This document shows positions 53,655 to 62,227 of a stretch of 64,000 nt of DNA, in pieces (position 1 is the first letter of the stretch; each line of letters begins with the position of its first letter). Source of the DNA: Pelorhabdus rhamnosifermentans (GTDB taxonomy: Bacteria; Bacillota; Negativicutes; UMGS1260); assembly GCF_018835585.1 (NCBI RefSeq), contig NZ_JAHGVE010000005.1, positions 62,001 to 126,000 on the forward strand, given 5' to 3'. The notes beneath the pieces are model-generated. The model saw only the letters and a program-made list of their open reading frames with translations, did no database searches and was not told where the DNA came from. Position numbers and translations under genes: made by a program.

Positions 53655-54004
53655 TTAAATCTCTCCTTTCTGTTCGACATTTCGTTTTTCAGTCCAAAGT
53701 TCTAGTAAAGTGTTTACATCATCTGAAAATTCACGCGTTGTTTGAGTTTCTTTCTTTTTTATTTCCTCCAGTATTTCAAAGGAAAATGCAGTTGCTCCAA
53801 ACTGTTTCCATGCTTCAATCATACACGTTTCAGGGCAAGAATTAGTCGATACTGAAAATGCGAAACGATTTTTCGAACCTTGCATATCTGTTGTTGCTCG
53901 AGTCCAACGGTTATCGGTGTCACTGCATTTCACGCAGTATACCCCCCCATTATCACTCTATTTTGATACTGCTCTTTCAAATCTTTTTTTGATAGCTTGC
54001 CCAT
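53655..54004 (-). pseudogene. GIY-YIG nuclease-like gene, frameshifted at a G7 tract
   Basis: ATG 54004 (after GGTGGTGA) gives MGKLSKKDLKEQYQNRVIMG and then a stop. Adding one G to the run of seven at 53942-53948 restores a single frame: MGGVYCVKCSDTDNRW, then SKNRFAFSVSTN and AWKQFGATAFSFEILEEI. This resembles the small GIY-YIG proteins of Firmicutes, with GVY as the first half motif. It may be a pseudogene, a phase-variable gene or a sequencing error. It lies between an XRE gene and DUF2087 on one strand. Confidence 0.65.
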
Positions 54005-54023
54005 TGATTAATCACCACCCATT

Positions 54024-54245
54024 TTAAAATTGTCGTTTTTCATAACCCGCTAACAGTTCTTTAACATCAATACCAAGGATGCTTGAAAGTTCTAAAATTA
54101 AAGAAACGTTAGGATTGCCAGATCCGCATTCCCACTTTGAAATGGCTTTATCGCTGATATTCATTTTCTCCGCTAATTGTTTTTGGGTCATCTTTCGGTC
54201 TAAACGCACTCTGCGAATAATACTTCCAACTTTGTTATTCTGCAT
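54024..54245 (-). CDS. Small XRE family regulator
   Basis: This 73-residue protein is almost only a Cro/CI helix-turn-helix (MTQKQLAEKMNISDKAISKW at about 18-37). It closely resembles the N-terminus of the XRE-fusion protein at 51852-52436. GGAGGGG lies before two adjacent ATG codons; the second (54245) is better spaced. It is first in the operon GIY-YIG/DUF2087/cat. It shares an upstream dyad with its paralogue. It may be a natural short form or a paralogue that lost its metal domain. Confidence 0.8.
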   Translation of the reverse strand: MQNNKVGSIIRRVRLDRKMTQKQLAEKMNISDKAISKWECGSGNPNVSLILELSSILGIDVKELLAGYEKRQF

Positions 54246-54291
54246 CATTTCCCCTCCGTATAATAACTGTAGCTAAAATTCAGCTATAGTT

Positions 54292-54312
54292 CAATAAACG
54301 CTCCGTAGAGTT
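54292..54312. promoter_or_regulatory. ACTCTACGGAGCGT dyad, operator candidate
   Basis: CAATAAACGCTCCGTAGAGT differs by one base from the dyad at 52483-52502 and has the same position relative to the XRE gene. Confidence 0.55.
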
Positions 54313-54776
54313 AGCAATCCATGTTAGTTAGTTTAGAAACTTTCGCATGAGATGAAGGATTACTGACAGCCACCAACACATCAAGATAAAAGCCTAGTGG
54401 ACTGTCAAAGACAAATTAGTGGAAATCATATGGAGATTGGTTACAAATTTGAAGACACGTCTAACAACAAATTAGGACTTGATAATCCACCAGTTACGTA
54501 GTTTAACCGCCCCTGAAGAGTACGATTCCCCAGTCGTAACAGAAGCATTCACACTAAACGCGCGCATACTTCGTCCCGGCTAGGAATTAAATTCAACAGA
54601 GAATGAACAGAATAACTTCTCAAAAAGCTCACTATTTCTTGTCATAAGGAAATCCGATTTGCACAGCTAAATTCTGAACAATTATCTCCGCAAAAATAAA
54701 AACCGCTGCCCCATCCTATCAGAAATACTTCTGATACCTACTCTTCAAACTAAGATATGATTGCTGTAAAATCGTC
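54313..54776. other. Gene-free stretch
   Basis: No ORF with start signals and no recognisable homology in any frame. Probably decayed sequence between the XRE gene and repeat unit C. Confidence 0.35.
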
Positions 54777-54907
54777 ACTTTTTCTCTTCCTACTCTTGCA
54801 AGAAACGCCATAGCATGCAAACTATAAAAAAGAGCACAAAAAAAAGCAAGGCTCAGGATCTCTGAAGCCTTGCTATCATTGTATTTAGATAGGTGCACCC
54901 GTAAATT
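54777..54907 (-). repeat. Repeat unit C: terminator and flank with last bases of tRNA-Arg
   Basis: Nearly identical to unit B from TTTTTCTCTTCCTACTC through the terminator (54846-54873) to ATTTAGAT, then only GGTGCACCCG, the tip of the acceptor stem. Sequence beyond is unrelated. The unit has thus lost the rest of the tRNA. Confidence 0.8.
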
Positions 54908-55547
54908 TATTATTTTCGCAAGTGGAGTAATATCATTATCATTTATTTTTTAGCAGAAAAAATAAGCTTTTTTAACTTTTCTGCGCGTGAAAGCAGTTTT
55001 AGAAAAATATATTTTTATGGACGAATGAGTAGGGATTTATGCGAGATTGGCAAGGAAAAGCGCCTGAAAAGAATATAGTCTTCTCAAGTGCACCATCAAA
55101 CTAAACTATTCACCAATGTCGCATAAATTCTTTTGTACTAAACTGCGGTCATTTGAGTTCGCCTATGGGTATTAAATTTTTTCAAACGCTCATTTAAAAT
55201 TAGATACTGCCGATAAAACCCGAGCAAACGCCTTACCAACATATACAAAACTGCCTAATTGTGATATAAATAGGCATAGATTCCCCCCTCCCCAATAAAG
55301 GGGCAAGTGGAAAAATCTATATACTTAGGGATCTAGCTGGCGGTGCATTGCTATACATTTGGTTATAACGGCTTTGCTGTTTACTACAGCCACAGCAGGA
55401 ACATTTCGTAATATCTTGCCGGATATCTTAAAAATAATTTCTGCTGTCGAAAGCCTTTTCTTATCCAGGGGTTTCAGCCTGCCGCCGGTTAGCTTCTGAC
55501 AGAGACGCAATTTTGTATTTTTGTTGCGATTTCCTAAAAAGTCGTAA
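54908..55547. other. Non-coding stretch upstream of the reverse transcriptase
   Basis: Contains small hairpins (TGCCTA..TAGGCA at about 55253-55277, and CCCC..GGGG at about 55289-55302) but no retron-like long inverted repeat that I can define. A 90-codon minus-strand frame at 55325-55597 has no family match and overlaps the reverse transcriptase start. Confidence 0.35.
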
Positions 55548-55595
55548 TACTGCCTTCGCACATTCTGCCGGCGTACTCCTTTCCCGCTGCAAACC

Positions 55596-56381
55596 ATGGC
55601 TGCTGCACTAAAGCCATACCTAACATCCTCCTATACACATGTAAAAGGAAATGGCGGTGTCAAAGGCACCGCCCGCTGGCTAATAAGTCAGTTTGGGCAT
55701 TTTCAATTTGTTGCCCGTTTTGATATTGCATCTTATTACCAATCCATACGTCATGAAACTCTGTTAAAGCAGCTAAATCAATTACTAGTGAATAAACCCA
55801 TTCAATCAATGGTCAAAGACTATTTAAGCATTCCCGACACAATAAACACCGGAGTCGAAATGGTTGCCAGAGGTTCTTTATCTTCTTTGCTGGGCGCTCT
55901 CTATTTATTACCCCTAGACTATGCCATGTGTGAACACCAACAGGTATTTTATGTGAGATACATGGATGACATTTTAATTTTAGCGAAGAAGAGATGGCAA
56001 CTTCATTCTGCGATTAAGACTGTTTACGCTGTAACAAAATCGCTAGGTCTTGGCCCGCATCAAAAAGAGAAGCGATTTATTGGAAAAATCAGCAACGGTT
56101 TTGATTTTCTCGGCTATCAGTTTCAACCCGGACAAAAACTCCGTCCATCCACTGAAAGTCTGCGCCGCCTGGTGGAACGTGCTCGTCGGCTTTATGAGCA
56201 AGGAAACGATATCAATTGTCTCCGGCAGTACGTTACGCGCTGGGTGAGCTGGATTCGAGGCAGACTGTCAGATGTAGTATCGCTGGCTGGCGGCATTCGT
56301 AAATACTGGATCTATGTATTACAAGCACTTAAAATTGAACAAAATAGCCAATACATTCTTGCCAGTAAAGAAGCTCTTTAA
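55596..56381 (+). CDS. Reverse transcriptase, group-II-intron-like, stand-alone
   Basis: This 261-residue reverse transcriptase domain has KGNGGVKGT (about 17-25), the first catalytic Asp in VARFDIASYYQSI (39-51), RGSLSSLLGALYL (92-104), the YMDD box (122-125) and FIGKISNGFDFLGYQF. It has no maturase or endonuclease domain and no retron VTG motif. The frame is open back to 55548 without another start, so the N-terminus may be truncated. No partner gene or template RNA is recognised nearby. Base composition is slightly more GC-rich than its flanks, suggesting acquisition. Confidence 0.8.
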   Translation: MAAALKPYLTSSYTHVKGNGGVKGTARWLISQFGHFQFVARFDIASYYQSIRHETLLKQLNQLLVNKPIQSMVKDYLSIPDTINTGVEMVARGSLSSLLGALYLLPLDYAMCEHQQVFYVRYMDDILILAKKRWQLHSAIKTVYAVTKSLGLGPHQKEKRFIGKISNGFDFLGYQFQPGQKLRPSTESLRRLVERARRLYEQGNDINCLRQYVTRWVSWIRGRLSDVVSLAGGIRKYWIYVLQALKIEQNSQYILASKEAL

Positions 56382-56673
56382 TACTTATTTACACAAAATT
56401 TTCTGTTCCCCCCGCTGACCTAAATATCTCGCCCTACTACTTTTGAGACTTTCTTGTCTCCGCAAAATTAGCAGAAATCGAGTACTTCAGACTATTCCAG
56501 CATCTTGTCTATTTTATAACTCATAACAACTTATATGCTTTATTTAAAACCTCAATCATATGTTTAGACGAGATCTTCTAATTCGTAATCGCCTTTTTGG
56601 TATTTTTCAGTATTTATTGTAGATTAAATTTTAGGACAGCTCTTGTATTTTTTTAACGTAGCCAAGGCTGTAT
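56382..56673. other. Gap between reverse transcriptase and phosphatase genes
   Basis: No ORF or clear terminator is visible on either strand. Confidence 0.3.
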
Positions 56674-58401
56674 CTAGTCTACTAAATAGATATCAATAAA
56701 CACCATATTGTATTTATCATCATAGTGGTTGGACCAGCCCATGTTGTTGAGCGCATCGATAGAAACTTTGGTACCCTTATCGGTTAACATATCGTCGGTA
56801 AGCTGGAATGTTTTCTGTAAAGACAGCGGCACAGTAAGAACTTTGCTGTCTGCATCATAGCTCCCACCAGCGTAAGAGGCTACGGTCTGAATATCAGCAT
56901 AGGCTTTGCCGTCGACAAGGGTGGCCTTGCTCGTCCTGCCATTAGACATGTTGCCGAAGAGAATTAATTTTACGCTATCACCGATGGCTGGGATTTCTTG
57001 TTTAGTATTATATCTTGCCGGGAGGTTTTCGCTATTGCTAGTATCGTTTTCCGGATGCTCTTTATCGATAACGTAAGTATCAACTAAAGTACCATCCTGT
57101 TTAAAGGCTTTTACCGTAAACTTTTGGCCGTTCAGTTCCACCGTTTGGTAATCAGGCATATCCTGGGGATCAAAGAACTTGGCATCCCAGACTTTCTGGG
57201 TTAAATCCGCGTAATATTTGGCACCGCTACGTCCGGTAACATAATATACCGTACCTTGGGTCGGACTTTGGACAAAAGTATCATGATAAATGGGGAAAGT
57301 TCTGGAAGTGGCATGATCATGGCCGTTAAACACCATATCAACATGATACTCATCAAAAACCGGGGTAAAGGCTTCTTTCAACAATACATTAGAACGGATG
57401 CCTTTATTATAGTATGGAGTTTTGTGGAAAAAGGCCAGCGTAAAGACGGCGTCTCTGTTGGCGTCTAAATCAGCTTTAAGCCATTGCGCCTGCATTTTCA
57501 GCATGTCTCTTTCCTTGTTTTGGTCTATATGCCCCTCAGCATCTTCACTTTCTTCTTCATATTGGCTGTCTAGCACCACAAAGTGTACTTTGCCGTAATT
57601 ATAAGAATAGGTTTGTCCTTTTAAGCCTTCCGGGCCATTTTGAAACACATTAAATTGCTGCACAAAATATTCTGGTTTGGTGCTATTCCAGTCTTCAGCA
57701 TTATAGGTTTCATGATTTCCTTGTACGACCATATCGGGAATTTTATCAATTACTCCTTTGGTTGCACTGAACCAGTTATTCCAGTGCTGGTAATCCTGCC
57801 CCTTTTCCACCAAGTCACCCATATTGATAAAAAAGCTGGCGTCAGGATTAGCCTGGAAGGCATTGGTAAGGGTTAAATGAAAGGGCGTATAATTAGGTAC
57901 TTCGGCATTGCCGCTTTGGCTGTCGCCAAACACAATAAATTTAAACTTGTTATTTTTTAATGTCTCTGAAGACTCTGTTGTAAAAGAGGAATAATCTGTC
58001 CATTGGTTATTATCGTTGCGGATGCGGTATAAATATTTGGTTCCCGGCTTAAGGTCATGTAAGGTAACGCTGTATAAATTAGCTTCACCTTGGATTTTAT
58101 CAGTAGCGGCACTCTTTAACGCCCGCGGCTCTACTATGACCGTACTGGTTTTACCGTGTACCTCTTGGTACTCAATTGCACAATTTTTTACTTCCTTATT
58201 GGTGCGCCAAGTTACAGTCATGGTATTGGCAGGGTTTGCTGACCAAGTCAATGATATATGATCTGGCAGCGAAAGGGCATTCAAATCACCATTAATCGCG
58301 GTTTGATCATATTCATTGGCAAAAGCAAAATTAAGCGGTGTTACGCTAATATTAACGGCAAGGGTGATGCCGATAAGTAATGGTAAATATTTTTTCTTCA
58401 T
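56674..58401 (-). CDS. Secreted purple acid phosphatase-like metallophosphoesterase
   Basis: This 575-residue exported enzyme has a signal peptide (to about FAFA-NE, residue 29). A purple-acid-phosphatase N-terminal fibronectin-like domain follows (HISLTWSANPANTMTVTWRT). The dimetal domain has VFGDSQSG, NMGDLVEKG, VQGNHETYN and FNGHDHAT. The C-terminal 110 residues look like a copper-amine-oxidase-N-type domain (VDGKAYADIQTVASYAGGSY), found in Firmicute surface proteins. It hydrolyses phosphate esters outside the inner membrane. It lies last in a run porin / phosphatase / phosphatase, 21 bp after its neighbour. Confidence 0.88.
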   Translation of the reverse strand: MKKKYLPLLIGITLAVNISVTPLNFAFANEYDQTAINGDLNALSLPDHISLTWSANPANTMTVTWRTNKEVKNCAIEYQEVHGKTSTVIVEPRALKSAATDKIQGEANLYSVTLHDLKPGTKYLYRIRNDNNQWTDYSSFTTESSETLKNNKFKFIVFGDSQSGNAEVPNYTPFHLTLTNAFQANPDASFFINMGDLVEKGQDYQHWNNWFSATKGVIDKIPDMVVQGNHETYNAEDWNSTKPEYFVQQFNVFQNGPEGLKGQTYSYNYGKVHFVVLDSQYEEESEDAEGHIDQNKERDMLKMQAQWLKADLDANRDAVFTLAFFHKTPYYNKGIRSNVLLKEAFTPVFDEYHVDMVFNGHDHATSRTFPIYHDTFVQSPTQGTVYYVTGRSGAKYYADLTQKVWDAKFFDPQDMPDYQTVELNGQKFTVKAFKQDGTLVDTYVIDKEHPENDTSNSENLPARYNTKQEIPAIGDSVKLILFGNMSNGRTSKATLVDGKAYADIQTVASYAGGSYDADSKVLTVPLSLQKTFQLTDDMLTDKGTKVSIDALNNMGWSNHYDDKYNMVFIDIYLVD

Positions 58402-58422
58402 GGTTACCTCCTTGTACGACCA

Positions 58423-59445
58423 TTATTGTTTGATTAAAGCAGGGAAAGTATAAGATGGTTGCATTCCGTAACCAGTAAGATTAACTTGATATTTCCCGTT
58501 TCCTGTTTGATGTACCTCAACAACCGAGTATTGATTATGGATGACCGGATCGCTGCCATAACCATCATTTGCTGCCAAATTGACGTAATGAATGCCATTC
58601 AACTCCTCGAAACTGCCATGATGATAATGTCCTTGAAGTACGGCTACCACCTGCTGAGAGTCTTCTAAAATGGCGCGGACTTCAGCGGCGTCTGAAACAG
58701 CATGGGGCGGCTCGACATTGGCGGGGGGAATCTCCAATAATTGATGGACAAAAATAATCGTCGGCGCATTATTGGCTGCTAAATCAGATTTTAACCAAGC
58801 TAATTGTTGTTTAGGGATGAAAGTATCTTTCCAGCTGAAACTAGTATTTACGCCTAATGGGGTACCATCAGCCTTGTAGGCGGCATCAAGTACGACAAAA
58901 TGCATTTTGCCGGAGTTGAAGGAATAGTAATAAACTCCTTCTTTCGCAGGAATACCGGTGTTAACTACTTTGGAGGCAAATTCCTCCTTGGTGCAAAATT
59001 CCATCTCGTGGTTGCCCATAACGTGGTAGCGGTTGCCGTTAAATTGTGAAAAAGCGGCTTCAACTTCTGTGGTGTATTTTAAACAAGCATCTTTCATCTC
59101 CGCTGGGCTGCCGCTGCCATCGGCCGGTTGATCGTTAAAGTCTCCGTTTGCAATAATAAATGGCATGTTCATGCTGTTCATTTGTTTTATAAAAACGTCG
59201 ACTTTACCAAGCGCCGCATTATAGTACTCGCAGGCGTAACCGTTTATATCATCAGCTTTAATAGCATGATGGATGTCGGTAATTATTCCAAATTTGCCAA
59301 CCAGGTTTTCTTGAGATGGTGCGGCAGCAGCCATTGCCGAATTACATGATATTAACCCTGTCAACGATCCGCTTACTGCTGTTACAAGCCCAGTTACAGC
59401 AGCCTTCTTGATAAAACCTCTTCGGCTAAGTACTAGTTGTTTCAT
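58423..59445 (-). CDS. Tat-exported metallophosphoesterase
   Basis: This 340-residue phosphoesterase has a twin-arginine signal SRRGFIKKA and hydrophobic segment ending ASMA-like NSAMAAA. The metal-binding blocks FGIITDIHHA, ANGDFNDQ, VMGNHEME and LQGHYHHG are all intact. The Tat route implies a folded, metal-loaded enzyme in the periplasm. Together with the next gene it suggests release of phosphate from organic esters (phosphodiesterase or alkaline phosphatase activity not distinguishable). GGGGGAG precedes the start. Confidence 0.88.
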   Translation of the reverse strand: MKQLVLSRRGFIKKAAVTGLVTAVSGSLTGLISCNSAMAAAAPSQENLVGKFGIITDIHHAIKADDINGYACEYYNAALGKVDVFIKQMNSMNMPFIIANGDFNDQPADGSGSPAEMKDACLKYTTEVEAAFSQFNGNRYHVMGNHEMEFCTKEEFASKVVNTGIPAKEGVYYYSFNSGKMHFVVLDAAYKADGTPLGVNTSFSWKDTFIPKQQLAWLKSDLAANNAPTIIFVHQLLEIPPANVEPPHAVSDAAEVRAILEDSQQVVAVLQGHYHHGSFEELNGIHYVNLAANDGYGSDPVIHNQYSVVEVHQTGNGKYQVNLTGYGMQPSYTFPALIKQ

Positions 59446-59587
59446 TTGTTCTCCCCCTTAATAAACTATGTATTCTCACAAACTCAAAACCATTGAATTT
59501 ACAGACCTCATCATGAGGATTAATCTCCTTTAAAGTTGATTTTGGAATCACAAAAATTCCATAAATTTTTCGATTTTACGGTTAAGC

Positions 59588-60622
59588 TTAGAAAGTTAGT
59601 GCTGCAGTAGCAAATACTCTATGGCGGTCAGTACTAGCACCACCAGCGGTTGAAGTATCATTTATCTTTTTATAAGCCAAATAACCAACACTCAAGCTAA
59701 GATTTTTATCAAACTTATGATTGCCTGACACAATATAGCCTTTGGTATTATTATTAGGGGCAGTTGTCATCCCGTAACCATGGTAGTCCGCAATAGCGGT
59801 TTGGTCTTCTGCATAGTAATAACCTGCTGCCAATGTATTTTTTTTATCCGCTTTATAGCTTAAATTGATTTGAATAGCTTGATTATCCTTTGGAGCGCTA
59901 GATTTCAAATATTCTTCGGAAATATTAATCACATCTGATAAGTTATGGGAACCGTAAACACTATAAAAATTGGTATCTTTTAAGGAGTAACGGCTCACAC
60001 TATCTTTGCCATAAGATACATGCGCAAACATAGCACCTATATTGTTGTCAGGAGAAATGGCATAACTCCCCTGTACTACATAAAATTTATCATTATCGAT
60101 ACCATTCTCATAGTTAGTCTTAGCAGCAATTAGGTTAAGATCAGTAGCTCCTAATTTTTTGCTGACATTTAACGCATATGGCAAATCATGCCGACCAATA
60201 CCATAATTACCATAAACAAGTCCCCCGCCAAGTGTCATTGACTGAGAACCAATAACATAAGAATATCCGTCATTTTTATATTTTAGACCAAATGCACTAA
60301 TTGCAGCATTATCATTAGCTGGAGTGTCAAAATAATCAGAACTCCACCCAGGACTCGCGTTAGTATTAATAGTTTGATAACTGAAGCTCGTATAGGCCTC
60401 CAGATTTTGCGCCAATGGCGCATTTACATTTAATGTAAATGTAGTTTTCAAGGCGGCATTTGTAAGACCGACACCTCTATTCTTATCATACTGGTCCCGG
60501 TAATGAATGGATAATCTACCGTCAAACTGAATTCCCTGGGCGGGATCCTCAGCTGCCAGTGCAGTTCCTGCTGCTGAAATAATGATACCTGCAGTTAACG
60601 CCGCCAATAATTGTCTTTTCAT
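59588..60622 (-). CDS. Outer-membrane porin (16-18 strand type)
   Basis: This 344-residue protein has a signal peptide (MKRQLLAALTAGIIISAAG, cleaved near ALA-AE). It has alternating amphipathic strands throughout and the C-terminal ATAALTF with the terminal Phe recognised by the barrel assembly machinery. It belongs to the putative porins of Negativicutes. It lacks the SLH domain that anchors many Veillonella-type porins. It starts the run that ends with two secreted phosphatases, so phosphate or ester uptake is a fair guess. AGGAGG lies 6 nt upstream. Confidence 0.82.
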   Translation of the reverse strand: MKRQLLAALTAGIIISAAGTALAAEDPAQGIQFDGRLSIHYRDQYDKNRGVGLTNAALKTTFTLNVNAPLAQNLEAYTSFSYQTINTNASPGWSSDYFDTPANDNAAISAFGLKYKNDGYSYVIGSQSMTLGGGLVYGNYGIGRHDLPYALNVSKKLGATDLNLIAAKTNYENGIDNDKFYVVQGSYAISPDNNIGAMFAHVSYGKDSVSRYSLKDTNFYSVYGSHNLSDVINISEEYLKSSAPKDNQAIQINLSYKADKKNTLAAGYYYAEDQTAIADYHGYGMTTAPNNNTKGYIVSGNHKFDKNLSLSVGYLAYKKINDTSTAGGASTDRHRVFATAALTF

Positions 60623-60652
60623 TGTTACCTCCTGTATAAAATGTATTACTTC

Positions 60653-60780
60653 TCATAGGCCGGTTGGTTCAGTCTCTCCTTTACCCGACACTAGTCAACC
60701 CGAATGCAGAGCTGTAAAAGGAACAACCAAAACTGCTCTGAAGCGACCTACCAAGGTAGGCAATATTTCGGCAAAAATAT
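60653..60780 (-). other. Structured leader upstream of the porin gene
   Basis: On the minus strand: CCTACC-AA-GGTAGG hairpin, CAGAGC / GCTCTG hairpin, then GGTTG which can pair with the CCAACC about 50 nt later. I cannot match this to a known riboswitch class. A short open frame also crosses it. Confidence 0.35.
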
Positions 60781-61208
60781 AGTTAAGGCTTAAAATATTT
60801 GCATGTTTTTTTTATTGTTTCTCAGTTTTTCACTTTGATCTGTCAAGCCCTCAAAAACACAGTGCCGCTCTTTGGATATGGACTATATGGAATCCGTTGT
60901 CTAATCCTCTACTCCTTTCATAAACACACTCTATCCTTGAAATAGAATATCAGTCATGCTCATCCGCTGGATTCGCCATACACGTAAGGTGGATTTAACT
61001 TAACTGTCCCGACTCAACATTATCAAAGCGTATCACTGTTATTTTTAATCTTTCGAACTGGATAACCACCTGTTAGATGGTGTTGCTGAATCGGAGCAAA
61101 TTCGACAATTTTATTCCTCGATTGTCAAAGTTCGACATGATAGTGTTATTATAAGGCAACTTTGCTCTGTGATTATTACAGCAATATTAATATCTTGTAA
61201 AATGATTA
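60781..61208. other. Gene-free stretch upstream of the porin leader
   Basis: AT-rich, no supported ORF. I looked for a PhoB/PhoP box (repeats of TTAACA or similar) and saw only isolated TTAACTTAACT near 60995, not enough to call. Confidence 0.3.
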
Positions 61209-61501
61209 TCAAGTTACGTCAGGAGTGGCTACTAATTTGTTGGTAAGTAATTGTTTTTGCTCCTTCAGAATATCTATTTCAAGCTGCATATCCTGTTTTT
61301 GGATTTTAGCTTTTCAACCTCATCAGATGATGCGGGGTCAACTTCTGTAAGATTTTCACGAGGATCATCGCCAGCTGTAGATACTGGCTGTGCTGTAACC
61401 AATCTCTTCCGATACCCATTGTACATTGTCCAACTTTCTGTCCGCCCCCCCCCAATGTTTTTAATAAAAAAATCTGCAACATATAAACTCAGCTTTTGCA
61501 C
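61209..61501 (-). pseudogene. IS3-like transposase (OrfA-type) remnant, frameshifted
   Basis: One frame reads YNGYRKRLVTAQPVSTAGDD then EVDPASSDEVEKLKS; the shifted continuation reads KIQKQDMQLEIDILKEQKQL. Together they look like the coiled-coil end of an IS3-type OrfA. A stop and a frame change separate them, and no OrfB follows. Confidence 0.5.
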
Positions 61502-61511
61502 TAAAAAAAGA

Positions 61512-61540
61512 AAAGACGCCCAATCGGCGTCTTCACTTTT
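61512..61540. terminator. Terminator hairpin
   Basis: AAGACGCC-CAATC-GGCGTCTT, with T-rich sequence on the plus side and an A-run on the other. Confidence 0.65.
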
Positions 61541-61594
61541 TATTCACATAATAAAGTAATCTATAGTTTGGCATGATGAGCCTCCTCAGCACTC

Positions 61595-61948
61595 CTAATC
61601 AGCACTAACTTTATTTCCTAAATAGATAGAATATTGTTCATTATGCACAGTTAATTGCATATTTTTCAAACCATGTAAAATTACTCCATCTTGTAAGTTA
61701 GTTTTATTTCCAATATGAAATGGTGTTCCTTCATCAGCTCTAATTGTCACATTACATCCAATAAACACTTCCTTTTTTATTCGAACATCTCCAATAATGC
61801 TGGAAAAAGGACCGATAAAAGCAGTTTTATCAATAGTAGGATATACGCTAACAGGATTAAAAGAAGTCACAGGATTACTAGTAACAAAATATGAATATCT
61901 ATTATTTGTTTCTACAGGCCTTTATCCAATAGGTTTTTCTAGACTCAT
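61595..61948 (-). pseudogene. Gamma-class carbonic anhydrase, frameshifted and truncated
   Basis: ATG 61948 (after GGAGAT) encodes MSLEKPIG and then a stop. The neighbouring frame continues RPVETNNRYSYFVTSNPVTS and the left-handed beta-helix hexapeptides FIGPFSSIIGDVRI, VFIGCNVTIRADEG and NLQDGVILHGLKN. It stops after YLGNKVSAD, where the family needs further zinc histidines. One frameshift and loss of the C-terminal half make it non-functional. Confidence 0.75.
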
Positions 61949-62018
61949 AGCGATATCTCCTTATATAGTAATATTATGGTTACATAGAACTTTAATATAT
62001 TCTATGAATTAGCAGTAA

Positions 62019-62180
62019 TTATGTCACATAATTAATCGCCTGCCTGCAAAGCAAGGTTGCATGTGTATGTCTTTGATCATGAACGAAAATTGCTTGTATG
62101 GAACGGTTGCCAAAGGAATTGACATTAATAAGACCTTGATCGTCATATTTGGGCCCGCTTTTGCGCTTAACTGAATTTAA
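62019..62180 (-). pseudogene. Tyrosine recombinase (phage-type integrase) C-terminal remnant
   Basis: The frame contains SGPKYDDQGLINVNS and HDQRHTHATLLCRQAINY, the R-H-x-x-H catalytic block of integrases (usually FHDLRHTHATLLLQAGIN). It ends soon after, and the N-terminal part and nucleophile tyrosine are missing. It lies directly downstream of the degenerate tRNA-Arg on the same strand. Confidence 0.75.
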
Positions 62181-62187
62181 ACACAAA

Positions 62188-62218
62188 AAAGCCTTCCAGA
62201 AAATCTCTAGAAGGTTTG
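62188..62218 (-). terminator. Terminator downstream of the tRNA-Arg-like gene
   Basis: Minus strand AAACCTTC / GAAGGCTT (one G-T pair), then TTTT. Confidence 0.65.
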
Positions 62219-62227
62219 TATTTACTA

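Noticed and set aside
55325-55597. 90-codon minus-strand frame upstream of the reverse transcriptase
   Set aside because: No ribosome site or recognisable family, and it overlaps the RT start. Not called as a gene; mentioned only as context.
54908-56381. Retron (ncRNA plus RT)
   Set aside because: The RT lacks the retron VTG motif, and I could not define the a1/a2 inverted repeats of a retron ncRNA upstream.
60582-60782. 66-codon plus-strand frame over the porin leader
   Set aside because: Overlaps the start of the porin gene and the structured leader, and has no ribosome site; probably a by-product of RNA structure.
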